From the NCBI RefSeq assembly GCF_024137865.1, contig NZ_CP099960.1, positions 1,488,001 through 1,552,000 of the forward strand: a stretch of 64,000 nucleotides of DNA. The letters run 5' to 3'. The notes below the pieces were generated by a model that had not been told where the DNA came from, ran no database searches, and was given only the letters and a program-made list of their open reading frames with translations. Below, in pieces: positions 38,765 through 46,794 of this stretch (positions are counted from its first letter, which is position 1; each line of letters opens with the position of its first letter). The translations under genes were made by a program, and so were the position numbers. The DNA is from Moraxella sp. FZFQ2102. Lineage in GTDB: Bacteria; Pseudomonadota; Gammaproteobacteria; Pseudomonadales; Moraxellaceae.

Positions 38765-39853
38765 ATGGCAGTTGGCATCATTATGGCGGATGTGGCAGGC
38801 AAGGTACTGGATGACAGTGATCGCGCGTTGTTGGCGAATCCTGAAGTGGGTGGAATGATTTTGTTCGCGCGTAATGTTGAGTCGCCTGAGCAGGTGCGTG
38901 CTTTGACCGACAGTATGCGCGCGGCAAGTGCTGATGTGCTGATTGCGGTGGATCAAGAAGGTGGCCGCGTGGCGCGTTTTCGCCAAGGTTTCTCGCCGCT
39001 GCCTGCGATGGGTAAGCTTGGCAAGCTGTATGATTGTGACCCTGAGCGTGCTTTGTCTTTGGCTTATGACTGCGGCTATCTGATGGCGGCAGAAGTGCTG
39101 GCGGTGGGTGTGGATTTTAGCTTTGCGCCTGTGCTTGATGTCGATGGGGTAAGTCTTGTGATTGGTGATCGTGCTTTTCATGCGTCGCCTGATGCTATTG
39201 TCGCGCTGTCATCAGAATTTATGAAAGGCATGAAAGCAGCTGGCATGGCGACCACGGGCAAACATTTTCCAGGGCATGGCTCGATCGCGCCTGATTCTCA
39301 TGTGGCAGATGCCATCGATGAGCGTAGTTTTGATGAGATTTTTAATTTCGATACCCAAACCTTTGTGCGTACGCTCGATCAGCTTGATGCTTTGATGCCT
39401 GCGCATGTGATTTTTAGCCAAGTCGATGATAAGCCTGCGGGATTTTCTAAGGTATGGCTTGGTAAGATTATTCGTGATCAGCTTGGCTATGATGGTGTGC
39501 TGTTTTCTGATGATCTCAATATGAAAGCGGCGCATGTGGCAGGTGGTGTCGGTGAGCGCGTACAAGCTGCCATCGATGCTGGCTGTGATATGGCGCTGGT
39601 GTGTAATGATCGTGATGGCGCGCTGATTGCGATTGAGACTGCCAAGCGGATGCAGACTCTGCCACACAATCGCTTTGGTCGTATGAAAGGTAAAATCCCT
39701 ACATGGCAAGGTAGTCTGGATGCGACCTGTCAGCAGTTTGCCGATTATCAGCGCGCGCGTGATAGTGTGCAGGCGGCGTTTTTCTGCGAAGATACTGAAG
39801 TAGGCACAGCGGGCGTTGATCCGACTAATTATGTGAATAATACTAAGGCTTGA
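38765..39853 (+). CDS. nagZ: Beta-N-acetylhexosaminidase
   Basis: NagZ removes GlcNAc from muropeptides in the cytoplasm during cell-wall recycling and can affect AmpC induction. The 362-residue family 3 glycosidase has VDQEGGRVARFR (about residues 62-73) and the catalytic loop TGKHFPGHGSIAPDSH with the Asp/His pair. The ATG at 38765 follows AAAGGTGA and starts the conserved sequence; the frame is open from 38741. The C-terminal ~20 residues are unlike E. coli NagZ. It is divergent from prc. Confidence 0.93.
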   Translation: MAVGIIMADVAGKVLDDSDRALLANPEVGGMILFARNVESPEQVRALTDSMRAASADVLIAVDQEGGRVARFRQGFSPLPAMGKLGKLYDCDPERALSLAYDCGYLMAAEVLAVGVDFSFAPVLDVDGVSLVIGDRAFHASPDAIVALSSEFMKGMKAAGMATTGKHFPGHGSIAPDSHVADAIDERSFDEIFNFDTQTFVRTLDQLDALMPAHVIFSQVDDKPAGFSKVWLGKIIRDQLGYDGVLFSDDLNMKAAHVAGGVGERVQAAIDAGCDMALVCNDRDGALIAIETAKRMQTLPHNRFGRMKGKIPTWQGSLDATCQQFADYQRARDSVQAAFFCEDTEVGTAGVDPTNYVNNTKA

Positions 39854-39887
39854 TTGTCTTTTATGATAAATTTTTAAAAAGTCACAT

Positions 39888-39916
39888 AACCGCTTGAATC
39901 TTCAGGCGGTTTTTTA
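39888..39916. terminator. Terminator between nagZ and the PACE gene
   Basis: AACCGCTTGA (39888-39897) pairs with TCAGGCGGTT (39902-39911) with one wobble and is followed by TTTTT. Its end touches the stop codon of the convergent PACE transporter gene. Confidence 0.85.
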
Positions 39917-40351
39917 ATTTTTGATCAAAAATCTTAACCGCACATGGTCATAAACAAAGTTAAAAATCAGCGTATAAACCATCACCGCAAGGGTCATGCC
40001 AAGATCAGCGATGAATGCTTGCCATAAGCTCAATGCTAAAAAATACGCTACTACAGGCAGGGTGAACAGTAGCAAACCGCCTTCAAAGGCAATGGTATGA
40101 CATAGCCGTACGCCCAGAGTGCGCGTCTGTCTGGGTGCAGTAAAAATGTGATCAAAACCTAAGTTAAACACCATATTCCACACCATCGCCATCACTGAGA
40201 TCATCACGCTGATGCCGATGGCTGCCGCTGCATGGATTTGCAAAAACAACAGCACAACCACCGCCGACACACCAACTGCACCGATCTCAAATAAGACAGT
40301 GTGGATCAGTCGCTCTTTGGCGCTCATTGGGATATTGGGCGTATTTGCCAT
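39914..40351 (-). CDS. PACE-family efflux transporter
   Basis: PACE (AceI-like) transporters are small inner-membrane proton antiporters for biocides such as chlorhexidine and for short diamines. The 145-residue product has four hydrophobic segments arranged as two repeats, each with a signature: ERLIHTVLFEIGAVG (residues 13-27) with Glu22 at the position of the essential AceI glutamate, and GVRLCHTIAFEGGLLL. RTLGVRLCH and NFVYDHVR are also typical. It lies 7 bases after amiD on the same strand. The substrate is unknown. Confidence 0.88.
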   Translation of the reverse strand: MANTPNIPMSAKERLIHTVLFEIGAVGVSAVVVLLFLQIHAAAAIGISVMISVMAMVWNMVFNLGFDHIFTAPRQTRTLGVRLCHTIAFEGGLLLFTLPVVAYFLALSLWQAFIADLGMTLAVMVYTLIFNFVYDHVRLRFLIKN

Positions 40352-40358
40352 AGTTGTT

Positions 40359-41198
40359 TTATTGCTTTAGGGGGCGGTATTTTTTGTTCAAGGCTTGTAA
40401 AATCGCATAAGTCTCAGCGTCCATCACTCCTGTCGGCAGGCGTGGGCGAAAGTGCAGCTGAAAGGCGTAGATGACATTTTGGCTAGCTCTGTCCCATTCT
40501 GCTGTGTCATTCACCGTGTAGCCGTAGCGTTGTAGCTCAGCTTTGATCTCGGTGATGGTGGCAGGATTATTAAAATTAATCGCGCTGTGCGTGATCGCTG
40601 TCAAAAACTCTGCCTTGTCCGCATCATCATACCACGCGCCGATGCCATGCGTGCGATACAGATATTCCCATGGAAACTTCGCACCAGGGTCGATTTTGCG
40701 ATTAGGCGCGATGTCTGAATGCCCCAAGATATGCGTCGGATCGATGGCGTATTTGCTGCTTAGCATACTGATGAGCTGGGCGGCTTTGGCGATTTGCTTG
40801 GGCTGAAAATCCACAAAGCCTTCATACGGGCGGTAGTTGCTGTATTTGCCTTTAATGCCATCGCTGACGATTTCGATGCCAAGTGATGTGTCATTGAGCG
40901 CGCTTTTGCCACGAAAGCTGCTGCGACCTGCGTGCCATGCGCGTTTATTATCATCAACCAGCTGATAGATCTTATCATCATCGCCATCAGGAATCAGATA
41001 GTGGCTGCTGACTTCGCCTTGGGTCAGCACCTCCAATGAACCATCGTTATCTTCGGCGGTGTAGTGCAGGATAATGAACTCAATGCGTTCAGACTGTCCG
41101 ATGGCACGGTGCGTGGTATCGATCGGATAGTGCGGTATGCTTGCACAGCCTGTCAAGACCAGCGCGGTAAAGATGGTGGAAAATAAGAATTTTGACAT
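40359..41198 (-). CDS. amiD: N-acetylmuramoyl-L-alanine amidase, lipoprotein AmiD type
   Basis: AmiD cleaves the amide bond between MurNAc and the stem peptide and is anchored in the outer membrane. The 279-residue product has a lipobox LTGC near residue 18, an Amidase_2 domain with zinc ligands in FIILHYTAEDN, WHAGRSSFRG and LGHSDIAPNRKIDPG, and a C-terminal peptidoglycan-binding domain from about residue 205. Length equals E. coli AmiD (276). It is close to prc and nagZ, both also linked to cell-wall turnover. Confidence 0.92.
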   Translation of the reverse strand: MSKFLFSTIFTALVLTGCASIPHYPIDTTHRAIGQSERIEFIILHYTAEDNDGSLEVLTQGEVSSHYLIPDGDDDKIYQLVDDNKRAWHAGRSSFRGKSALNDTSLGIEIVSDGIKGKYSNYRPYEGFVDFQPKQIAKAAQLISMLSSKYAIDPTHILGHSDIAPNRKIDPGAKFPWEYLYRTHGIGAWYDDADKAEFLTAITHSAINFNNPATITEIKAELQRYGYTVNDTAEWDRASQNVIYAFQLHFRPRLPTGVMDAETYAILQALNKKYRPLKQ

Positions 41199-41347
41199 AG
41201 GTATTTGTGTGTGGTTATTTGGGCGTTTTCAATGTTTGTGATTTAAAATTTAGAAAAATCCTGCACGGTTGTTTCATTATAATCAGATTATTTGAAAAAA
41301 CCGTGAAGATTTGTGGTGATTTTCTAAATCTACACCCAAGCTTATTC

Positions 41348-42154
41348 TCAGGCAGGCGCGATCCAGCCCAATTGAGCCAAAATCTTGGCAATGCCATCTT
41401 CATCATGGCGCGCGCAGATGATGTCAGCGTGTGCTTTGAGCTGCTCGTGTGCATTGCCCATGGCGATCGCCGTACCGACAAGCTTCAGCATTTCGATGTC
41501 ATTTAGTCCATCGCCAAAGGCACAGCTGTCTTGTGGATCGATACCAAGCTTATCCAGGACGGCACGGATGGCGCGCGCTTTTGAGCCATCTTGATCAAGA
41601 ATATCCACCGCGCATTCATGCCAGCGCACGGTTTTGGTATTTGGCGGTAGAGCGGGTGTGCAAGTCCCTTCAGCATAAAAAGCTAAAATCTGATACACAG
41701 ACTGTCCAAAGTCAAACTGATCTCGGTCAATGAACTGATACGGAATATGCAGAGATGCCAACGCGGTGCGCAGCTCATCGGTATCACTCATTGCAAAGAT
41801 GGTGTCATGCGTCATGCAAGCATAGCCAATGCCATCGGCAGCAAGCTTGGCAGTGATGCTCTCGACCTTTTCACGGCATAAGGGAAAATCTAGAAATGGC
41901 TTGCCTTGATACAGATTATAGCCACCATTGATGGTGAGCAATAAATCGATGCCAATGTTATCAATCAAATCTTTCACCACAGGCGGAATCACGCCGATTG
42001 AGCGACCTGATGCGATGGCAACGAGCGCGCCTGTGTCTTTGAGCGCGGTCAGTGCAGACGTGATGCTCGATGGTACGCGGTTTTCATCTTTAATGTATAA
42101 AGTGTCATCGATGTCAAAAAAGACGATTTTTGGGCGGGGTAGGGATGTTGTCAT
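41348..42154 (-). CDS. HAD-superfamily hydrolase, Cof type
   Basis: Cof-type HAD phosphatases dephosphorylate small metabolites such as sugar phosphates or pyridoxal phosphate. The 268-residue product has motif I FFDIDDTLY (Asp15/Asp17 region), motif II IASGRS and the motif III/IV segment CAFGDGLNDIEMLKLVG. The C2-type cap lies in the middle. Substrate cannot be told from sequence. It is 3 bases downstream of the dedA-like gene and is probably cotranscribed with it. Confidence 0.88.
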   Translation of the reverse strand: MTTSLPRPKIVFFDIDDTLYIKDENRVPSSITSALTALKDTGALVAIASGRSIGVIPPVVKDLIDNIGIDLLLTINGGYNLYQGKPFLDFPLCREKVESITAKLAADGIGYACMTHDTIFAMSDTDELRTALASLHIPYQFIDRDQFDFGQSVYQILAFYAEGTCTPALPPNTKTVRWHECAVDILDQDGSKARAIRAVLDKLGIDPQDSCAFGDGLNDIEMLKLVGTAIAMGNAHEQLKAHADIICARHDEDGIAKILAQLGWIAPA

Positions 42155-42157
42155 GAG

Positions 42158-42775
42158 TTAATTTTTTAAAAATTTTTTCAAGCGAATAAGAATAATAAAC
42201 AGCAAAGCCACGCCGACAATCCAGCCAACCGCACTGCTGATGGGTGCGATATAATCGGCGACTTTTTGGTAATTGGCCCCAAGCACAAAGCCTGCATAAG
42301 CAAGCAGCGCCGACCAAATGGCTGAGCCTAGCGTAGTTAGTAGCAAAAACGGCAACATCGGCATCCGCGCCATGCCTGCAGGAATCGAGATCAGCGAGCG
42401 AATGGCAGGAATCATCCGTCCAAAGAAAATCACCGAATTGCCATATCGGTCAAACCAGCTTTGGGCTTTGATGATGTCATCGCGCGTCAGCAGCAGGTAT
42501 TTGCCGTATTTGTCCATCAAGGCAAACAGTCGCTGCTCATCAAGCAAAGTGCCTAAATAATATAAAGGCAGCGCGCCAATCACCGAGCCTGCCGTCCCTG
42601 CAGCAATCACAAGCCACAGCTCCATACGACCCATCGCCGCCGCAAAGCCAGCAGCAGGCATGATCAGCTCAGAAGGAATGGGCGGAAAAACATTTTCCAA
42701 AAACATCATCAGTGCCACACCGAATAAGCCAAGCTTATCCATCATCAGTAGCACCCAGTCGCTTAGGTGAGTCAT
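42158..42775 (-). CDS. DedA-family membrane protein
   Basis: DedA proteins are inner-membrane proteins of the lipid-scramblase superfamily; bacterial members help recycle undecaprenyl phosphate or other lipids. The 205-residue product has about five hydrophobic segments, ENVFPPIPSELIMPAAG near residue 28 and the family core FFGRMIPAIRSLISIPAGM (about residues 115-133). Which lipid it handles is unknown. Confidence 0.88.
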   Translation of the reverse strand: MTHLSDWVLLMMDKLGLFGVALMMFLENVFPPIPSELIMPAAGFAAAMGRMELWLVIAAGTAGSVIGALPLYYLGTLLDEQRLFALMDKYGKYLLLTRDDIIKAQSWFDRYGNSVIFFGRMIPAIRSLISIPAGMARMPMLPFLLLTTLGSAIWSALLAYAGFVLGANYQKVADYIAPISSAVGWIVGVALLFIILIRLKKFLKN

Positions 42776-43163
42776 GGGAGATTTGGTATTGATAAAAGTC
42801 TTTAGTATAGCATAAGGTGGTGGGTGGGATTGTAAAAAAGAGCAATGGATGAGAGTGCTATTTTGTATAGTTTTTACACGACAATTATCGCGTTTGGATC
42901 AAAGTGGGAGTATTTTAATTAACAAATTATATTTATCATAAAATCAGATAAAACAATGATAATTATAAATATGATAAACTAATTATATCATAATAAAAAC
43001 CGATAAATTAAAAATCATTGACAAAAAATAACCATTTTACTCAGTAAATATAAGTATTTATAATCTTATTCATGGTTTGAGAGATAAATTTTGCGCTAAA
43101 AAATTGATCATCTCATGATATTTTGACTATGTAATCTTGTCATAATTATTTGGAGTATGCATA
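42776..43163. other. AT-rich regulatory spacer upstream of codBA
   Basis: 388 bases, very AT-rich between about 42915 and 43100, with no gene. It repeats the half-sites ATGAT/ATCAT several times. The clearest pair is TATGATA (42970-42976) and TATCATA (42986-42992), spaced like a repressor operator. TTGACA at 43018-43023 has no matching -10; the better promoter is listed separately. Confidence 0.5.
43036..43064 (+). promoter_or_regulatory. codBA promoter with palindrome on the -35 box
   Basis: TTTACT (43036-43041) and a perfect TATAAT (43059-43064) have a 17-base spacer. The -35 box is the left half of the palindrome TTTACTCAGTAAA (43036-43048), a possible operator. Confidence 0.5.
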
Positions 43164-44441
43164 ATGTCTGCGGTTGAACATGATGAAAGTTGGCTGAGTA
43201 AAACACCTAAGTCCAGCCGAAAAGGATTTTTGCCAATTACTTTGGTGATTTTTGGGTTTACATTTTTTACAGGCACGATGTTCGCTGGCAGTAAGATTGG
43301 TGTTGCGTTCAGCTTTGTGGATATCTTGTGGATCGCGGTACTTGGCAACTTTTTATTAGCCAGTTATGCAGCAACTTTGGGATATATCTCTGCCAAAAGC
43401 GGTCTGAACACTGTACTGATGGGGCGGTTTTGTTTTGGGAATATTGGTTCAAAGTTATCAGACATGGTGCTTGGCTTTGCTGAGCTTGGTTGGTATGCAT
43501 GGGGTACGGCAACCATTGCGATTTCACTGGTAAAATTACTGAACTTATCCGAGGCGCTTACCATTCCTTTGATGGTTATATTTGGACTTGGGTTCGCAGT
43601 GACGGCGATTATCGGCTCAAAAGGCTTGGCGACTTTGGCGAAATTATCCATCCCAGTGATGGGCGTGATTTTGTTGCTGTCGGTGGTGACCGCAACCAAA
43701 GATGTTGGTGGCTTACAAGGACTGCTAACCGCTGAGCCGACTGAGAAATTGACCATCGCACAAGCACTGACCATTGTTTTTGGTACTTTTGCTTCAGGTG
43801 CAACGCAGATCACCAACTGGACACGCACCGCCAAAAGTGGCAGATCGGCGATTTGGATTTGTTTGGTGAGTTTTATGATTGGTAATGGTGCGATGGTGCT
43901 GGCAGGAGCATGGATGGCGATCGCTTATCAGCAGGCGGATATTGTTGAGGTATTGATCTTGCAAGGTTTATCAATCGCTGCTGTACTGATGCTGTGTCTG
44001 AATCTTGCCACCATCCAAGGACCAACTATTTATAATGTCTCGGCAGCTGCGTGCCATCTTGTGCGCTCAGATCGACACAAGCTGATGACTTTCGCTGCAG
44101 CGATCGTGGGTATTATCTTGGCCGTTGGTGGTATGTATGAGATGCTGATTCCGTTTTTGGTACTACTTGGGACTTTTATGCCACCGATTGGCGGTGTGAT
44201 TATGGCGGACTTTTGGATTAAGCATCGTGGTCAGTATCCAGAATTATGGAGCAAGTTGCCGAATTTTAATTATCTGGGTTTGGGTGCGTATGTGGTTGGC
44301 TCGGCAGTGGCTTATACCAGTCCGTGGTTTGCGCCGATTGTCGGTATCGTAACAGCGGTGGTGGTGTATGGAGCAGGGGTCAAAGTCCAGCAACTGATGC
44401 ACAAAGGTCAAAAATCATCAATGACTTTGGTCAAATCTTAA
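43164..44441 (+). CDS. codB: Cytosine permease
   Basis: CodB imports cytosine through the inner membrane. The 425-residue NCS1-family protein has about twelve hydrophobic segments and the family segment near FGLGFAVTAIIGSKGLATL; FASGATQITNWTRTAKSG fits CodB more than allantoin or uracil carriers. It is directly followed by codA (23 bases), which supports the substrate. Confidence 0.9.
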   Translation: MSAVEHDESWLSKTPKSSRKGFLPITLVIFGFTFFTGTMFAGSKIGVAFSFVDILWIAVLGNFLLASYAATLGYISAKSGLNTVLMGRFCFGNIGSKLSDMVLGFAELGWYAWGTATIAISLVKLLNLSEALTIPLMVIFGLGFAVTAIIGSKGLATLAKLSIPVMGVILLLSVVTATKDVGGLQGLLTAEPTEKLTIAQALTIVFGTFASGATQITNWTRTAKSGRSAIWICLVSFMIGNGAMVLAGAWMAIAYQQADIVEVLILQGLSIAAVLMLCLNLATIQGPTIYNVSAAACHLVRSDRHKLMTFAAAIVGIILAVGGMYEMLIPFLVLLGTFMPPIGGVIMADFWIKHRGQYPELWSKLPNFNYLGLGAYVVGSAVAYTSPWFAPIVGIVTAVVVYGAGVKVQQLMHKGQKSSMTLVKS

Positions 44442-44464
44442 TTAAATATTAAAAGGAGTATGTC

Positions 44465-45730
44465 ATGAAAGTTATCAATGCAAGATTGCGCGGCCGCACT
44501 GGGTTATTCACCATCGAATGCGTTCAGGGCAAATTCAGCGCCATCAGCCTACAAGAAGGATTAATCCATACAGTTGATAATGAGCAAATCATCGATGCCA
44601 AGCAGAGTCTTTTGATGGCGCCATTTGTTGAGCCGCACATTCATTTGGATTATGTCTTGACGGCAGGCGAACCAGAATGGAACATGACAGGGACTTTGTT
44701 TGAGGGGATTGAGCGTTGGGGTCAGCGCAAAGCATGGGTGCAAAAATCACAAACCGATCAAATCCAAGATACCAAAAGACGAGCGCGAGAAGCGGTGCAG
44801 ATGCTTGCCAGTCACGGAATTCAATATGTCAGAACGCACGCTGATACCACAGATCCTAATATGATTGGGATGCAGGCACTGCTTGAGATTAAGGATGAGG
44901 TAAAAGATTTGATGGATATTCAGATCGTTGCTTTTCCACAAGAAGGGATTGAGTCTTTTGCCAATGGTCGCGCCTTGTTAGAGCGGGCGGTGCAGATGGG
45001 TGCGGATGTGGTGGGTGGTATTCCACACTTTGAATATACGCGTGATAAAGGGGTGGAATCGGTCAAGTATTTGGTAACTTTGGCAGAAAAATATGACAAG
45101 TTAATCGATGTGCATTGTGATGAAACTGATGATCCGAACTCGCGTTTCTTAGAAGTGCTGGCTGATGAAGTACTGCAGCGCGGTATGGGCGAGCGCACCA
45201 CGGCAAGTCATACGACAGCGATGGGGTCTTATGATAATGCGTATTGCTTTAAGCTATTTCGTTTGCTAAAAGAATCAAAAATCAACTTTATCAGCTGCCC
45301 AACCGAAAGTATCCATCTGCAAGGTCGGTATGACACTTATCCAAAGCGTCGCGGGCTGACACGCGTGCCAGAGATCGATGCTGCAGGTATGAATATTTGC
45401 TTTGCCCAAGATTCAATCCGAGATCCGTGGTATCCGATGGGCAATGGTAACATCATGCGTATTTTGGATGCTGGGTTGCATATTTGTCATATGTTAGGCT
45501 ATCAAGACCTGTCTAGATGCTTAGATTTTATCTCAATCAATGGCGCCAAGACGCTCAATGTACTTGACCAGTACGGTGTGGAGATTGACAAGCCAGCCAA
45601 TTTTATCATCTTGGATGCCAAGAATGATTATGAGGCTTTGGCAAATCAATCCAAGGCATTACTAAGCGTGCGGCATGGCAAGATCATCATGGAGCGCACT
45701 CCAGAGACGGCGTGCGTGCTGTCAGAATAA
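44465..45730 (+). CDS. codA: Cytosine deaminase
   Basis: CodA converts cytosine to uracil and ammonia in pyrimidine salvage. The 421-residue amidohydrolase has the metal-binding EPHIHLDYV near residue 58, IDVHCDETDDPNSRF, ASHTTAMGSYDN and FAQDSIRDPWYPMGNGN, which includes the catalytic Asp. Length is close to E. coli CodA (427). AAGGAG precedes the ATG. Confidence 0.95.
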   Translation: MKVINARLRGRTGLFTIECVQGKFSAISLQEGLIHTVDNEQIIDAKQSLLMAPFVEPHIHLDYVLTAGEPEWNMTGTLFEGIERWGQRKAWVQKSQTDQIQDTKRRAREAVQMLASHGIQYVRTHADTTDPNMIGMQALLEIKDEVKDLMDIQIVAFPQEGIESFANGRALLERAVQMGADVVGGIPHFEYTRDKGVESVKYLVTLAEKYDKLIDVHCDETDDPNSRFLEVLADEVLQRGMGERTTASHTTAMGSYDNAYCFKLFRLLKESKINFISCPTESIHLQGRYDTYPKRRGLTRVPEIDAAGMNICFAQDSIRDPWYPMGNGNIMRILDAGLHICHMLGYQDLSRCLDFISINGAKTLNVLDQYGVEIDKPANFIILDAKNDYEALANQSKALLSVRHGKIIMERTPETACVLSE

Positions 45731-45740
45731 AGCTTGTTAT

Positions 45741-45777
45741 AAACAAACCATGAGCGGTGGGTGCTGATGGTTTGTTT
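45741..45777 (+). terminator. Inverted repeat after codA, probable terminator
   Basis: AAACAAACCAT (45741-45751) and ATGGTTTGTTT (45767-45777) are perfect 11-base arms with a 15-base loop. The T-run is short, so termination strength is uncertain. Confidence 0.6.
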
Positions 45778-45889
45778 AAGTGTTAAGAAAAGCGAGCGTA
45801 AAACAAAAATTTCTCAGTCATTTGTGAAAATCCCGCTTTTACGGTACAATGGATGTGAAATTTCATATCCATTTTTTTATTGTACCCTT

Positions 45890-46678
45890 ATGAGTAAAAA
45901 TATCCCTATTTTAAATGCTGAGCAAATCGCAAAAATGCAAGTCGCGGGCAAGCTTGCCGCCGATGTGCTGATTATGCTTGATGAATATATCAAAGAAGGC
46001 GTCAGCACAGGCGCATTGAACGACATCGCCCATGAATATATTCTAGATCACGGCGCAATCCCTGCACCGCTGAACTACAATGGCTTCCCAAAATCCATCT
46101 GCACCAGCATCAACCATGTGGTCTGTCATGGCATTCCTGACCACGAACGCCTACTGAAAGATGGCGATATTATTAATATTGACATCACAGTGATTAAAGA
46201 TGGATTTTATGGTGATACATCCAAAATGTGGATCGTCGGTCAAGGTTCGGTGATGGCTGAGCGCATTTGTCGCGTTGCCCAAGAAGCGCTGTACGCTGGC
46301 ATGAAAGTGGTGAAAAACGGCGCAAGACTTGGCGATATCGGTGCTGCGATCCAAAAAGTCGTTGAGCCTGAGCGCTTTAGCATCGTCCGCGAATTTTGCG
46401 GTCATGGCATCGGCGAGACTTTCCATGCTGAGCCGCAAGTGCTACACTACGGCAAAGCAGGTACAGGCGTTGAGCTAAAAACTGGCATGGCGTTCACCAT
46501 CGAACCGATGATCAACCAAGGCGTGTGGCAGACCAAAGTGATGAAAGATGGCTGGACAGCGATCACCAAAGACCGCAAGCTATCAGCACAGTGGGAGCAT
46601 ACGCTGATCGTCACCGATGACGGCTGTATCGTCACCACTGCGCGCCCTGAAGAAGATTTGAGCTTCTTAAACAGCTGA
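45890..46678 (+). CDS. map: Methionine aminopeptidase type I
   Basis: Map removes the initiator methionine from new proteins. The 262-residue product has all five metal ligands: the Asp pair in INIDITVIKDGFYGDTSKMW, His in FCGHGIGETFHAEPQV, Glu in FTIEPMI and Glu in SAQWEHTLIVTDDG. The frame is open from 45761, but homology starts at the ATG at 45890 and the earlier part overlaps the codA terminator region. A terminator separates it from glnD, which is its neighbour in many proteobacteria. Confidence 0.96.
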   Translation: MSKNIPILNAEQIAKMQVAGKLAADVLIMLDEYIKEGVSTGALNDIAHEYILDHGAIPAPLNYNGFPKSICTSINHVVCHGIPDHERLLKDGDIINIDITVIKDGFYGDTSKMWIVGQGSVMAERICRVAQEALYAGMKVVKNGARLGDIGAAIQKVVEPERFSIVREFCGHGIGETFHAEPQVLHYGKAGTGVELKTGMAFTIEPMINQGVWQTKVMKDGWTAITKDRKLSAQWEHTLIVTDDGCIVTTARPEEDLSFLNS

Positions 46679-46701
46679 TGGATCAAGCATCTTGGTCGAT
46701 C

Positions 46702-46747
46702 AAAAGGGCGTGCGCTTGTTCGTATGCCCTTTTTTTACGGTTAAAAT
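46702..46747 (+). terminator. Intrinsic terminator after map
   Basis: AAAAGGGC (46702-46709) pairs with GCCCTTTT (46736-46743), with weak inner pairing, followed by T to 46747. Confidence 0.8.
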
Positions 46748-46794
46748 AATCTGTAAATTTTAAAAGAATTTGTCAAGTAAAATTAAGGAAAATC

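Noticed and set aside
38603..39181. Open frame of 192 codons antisense to nagZ and its upstream region
   Set aside because: Composition (very rich in His, Arg, Thr) is that of a shadow frame, and nagZ on the other strand is well supported.
45761..45889. 43-codon N-terminal extension of map
   Set aside because: It overlaps the inverted repeat after codA, has no Map homology, and the ATG at 45890 gives the normal protein length.
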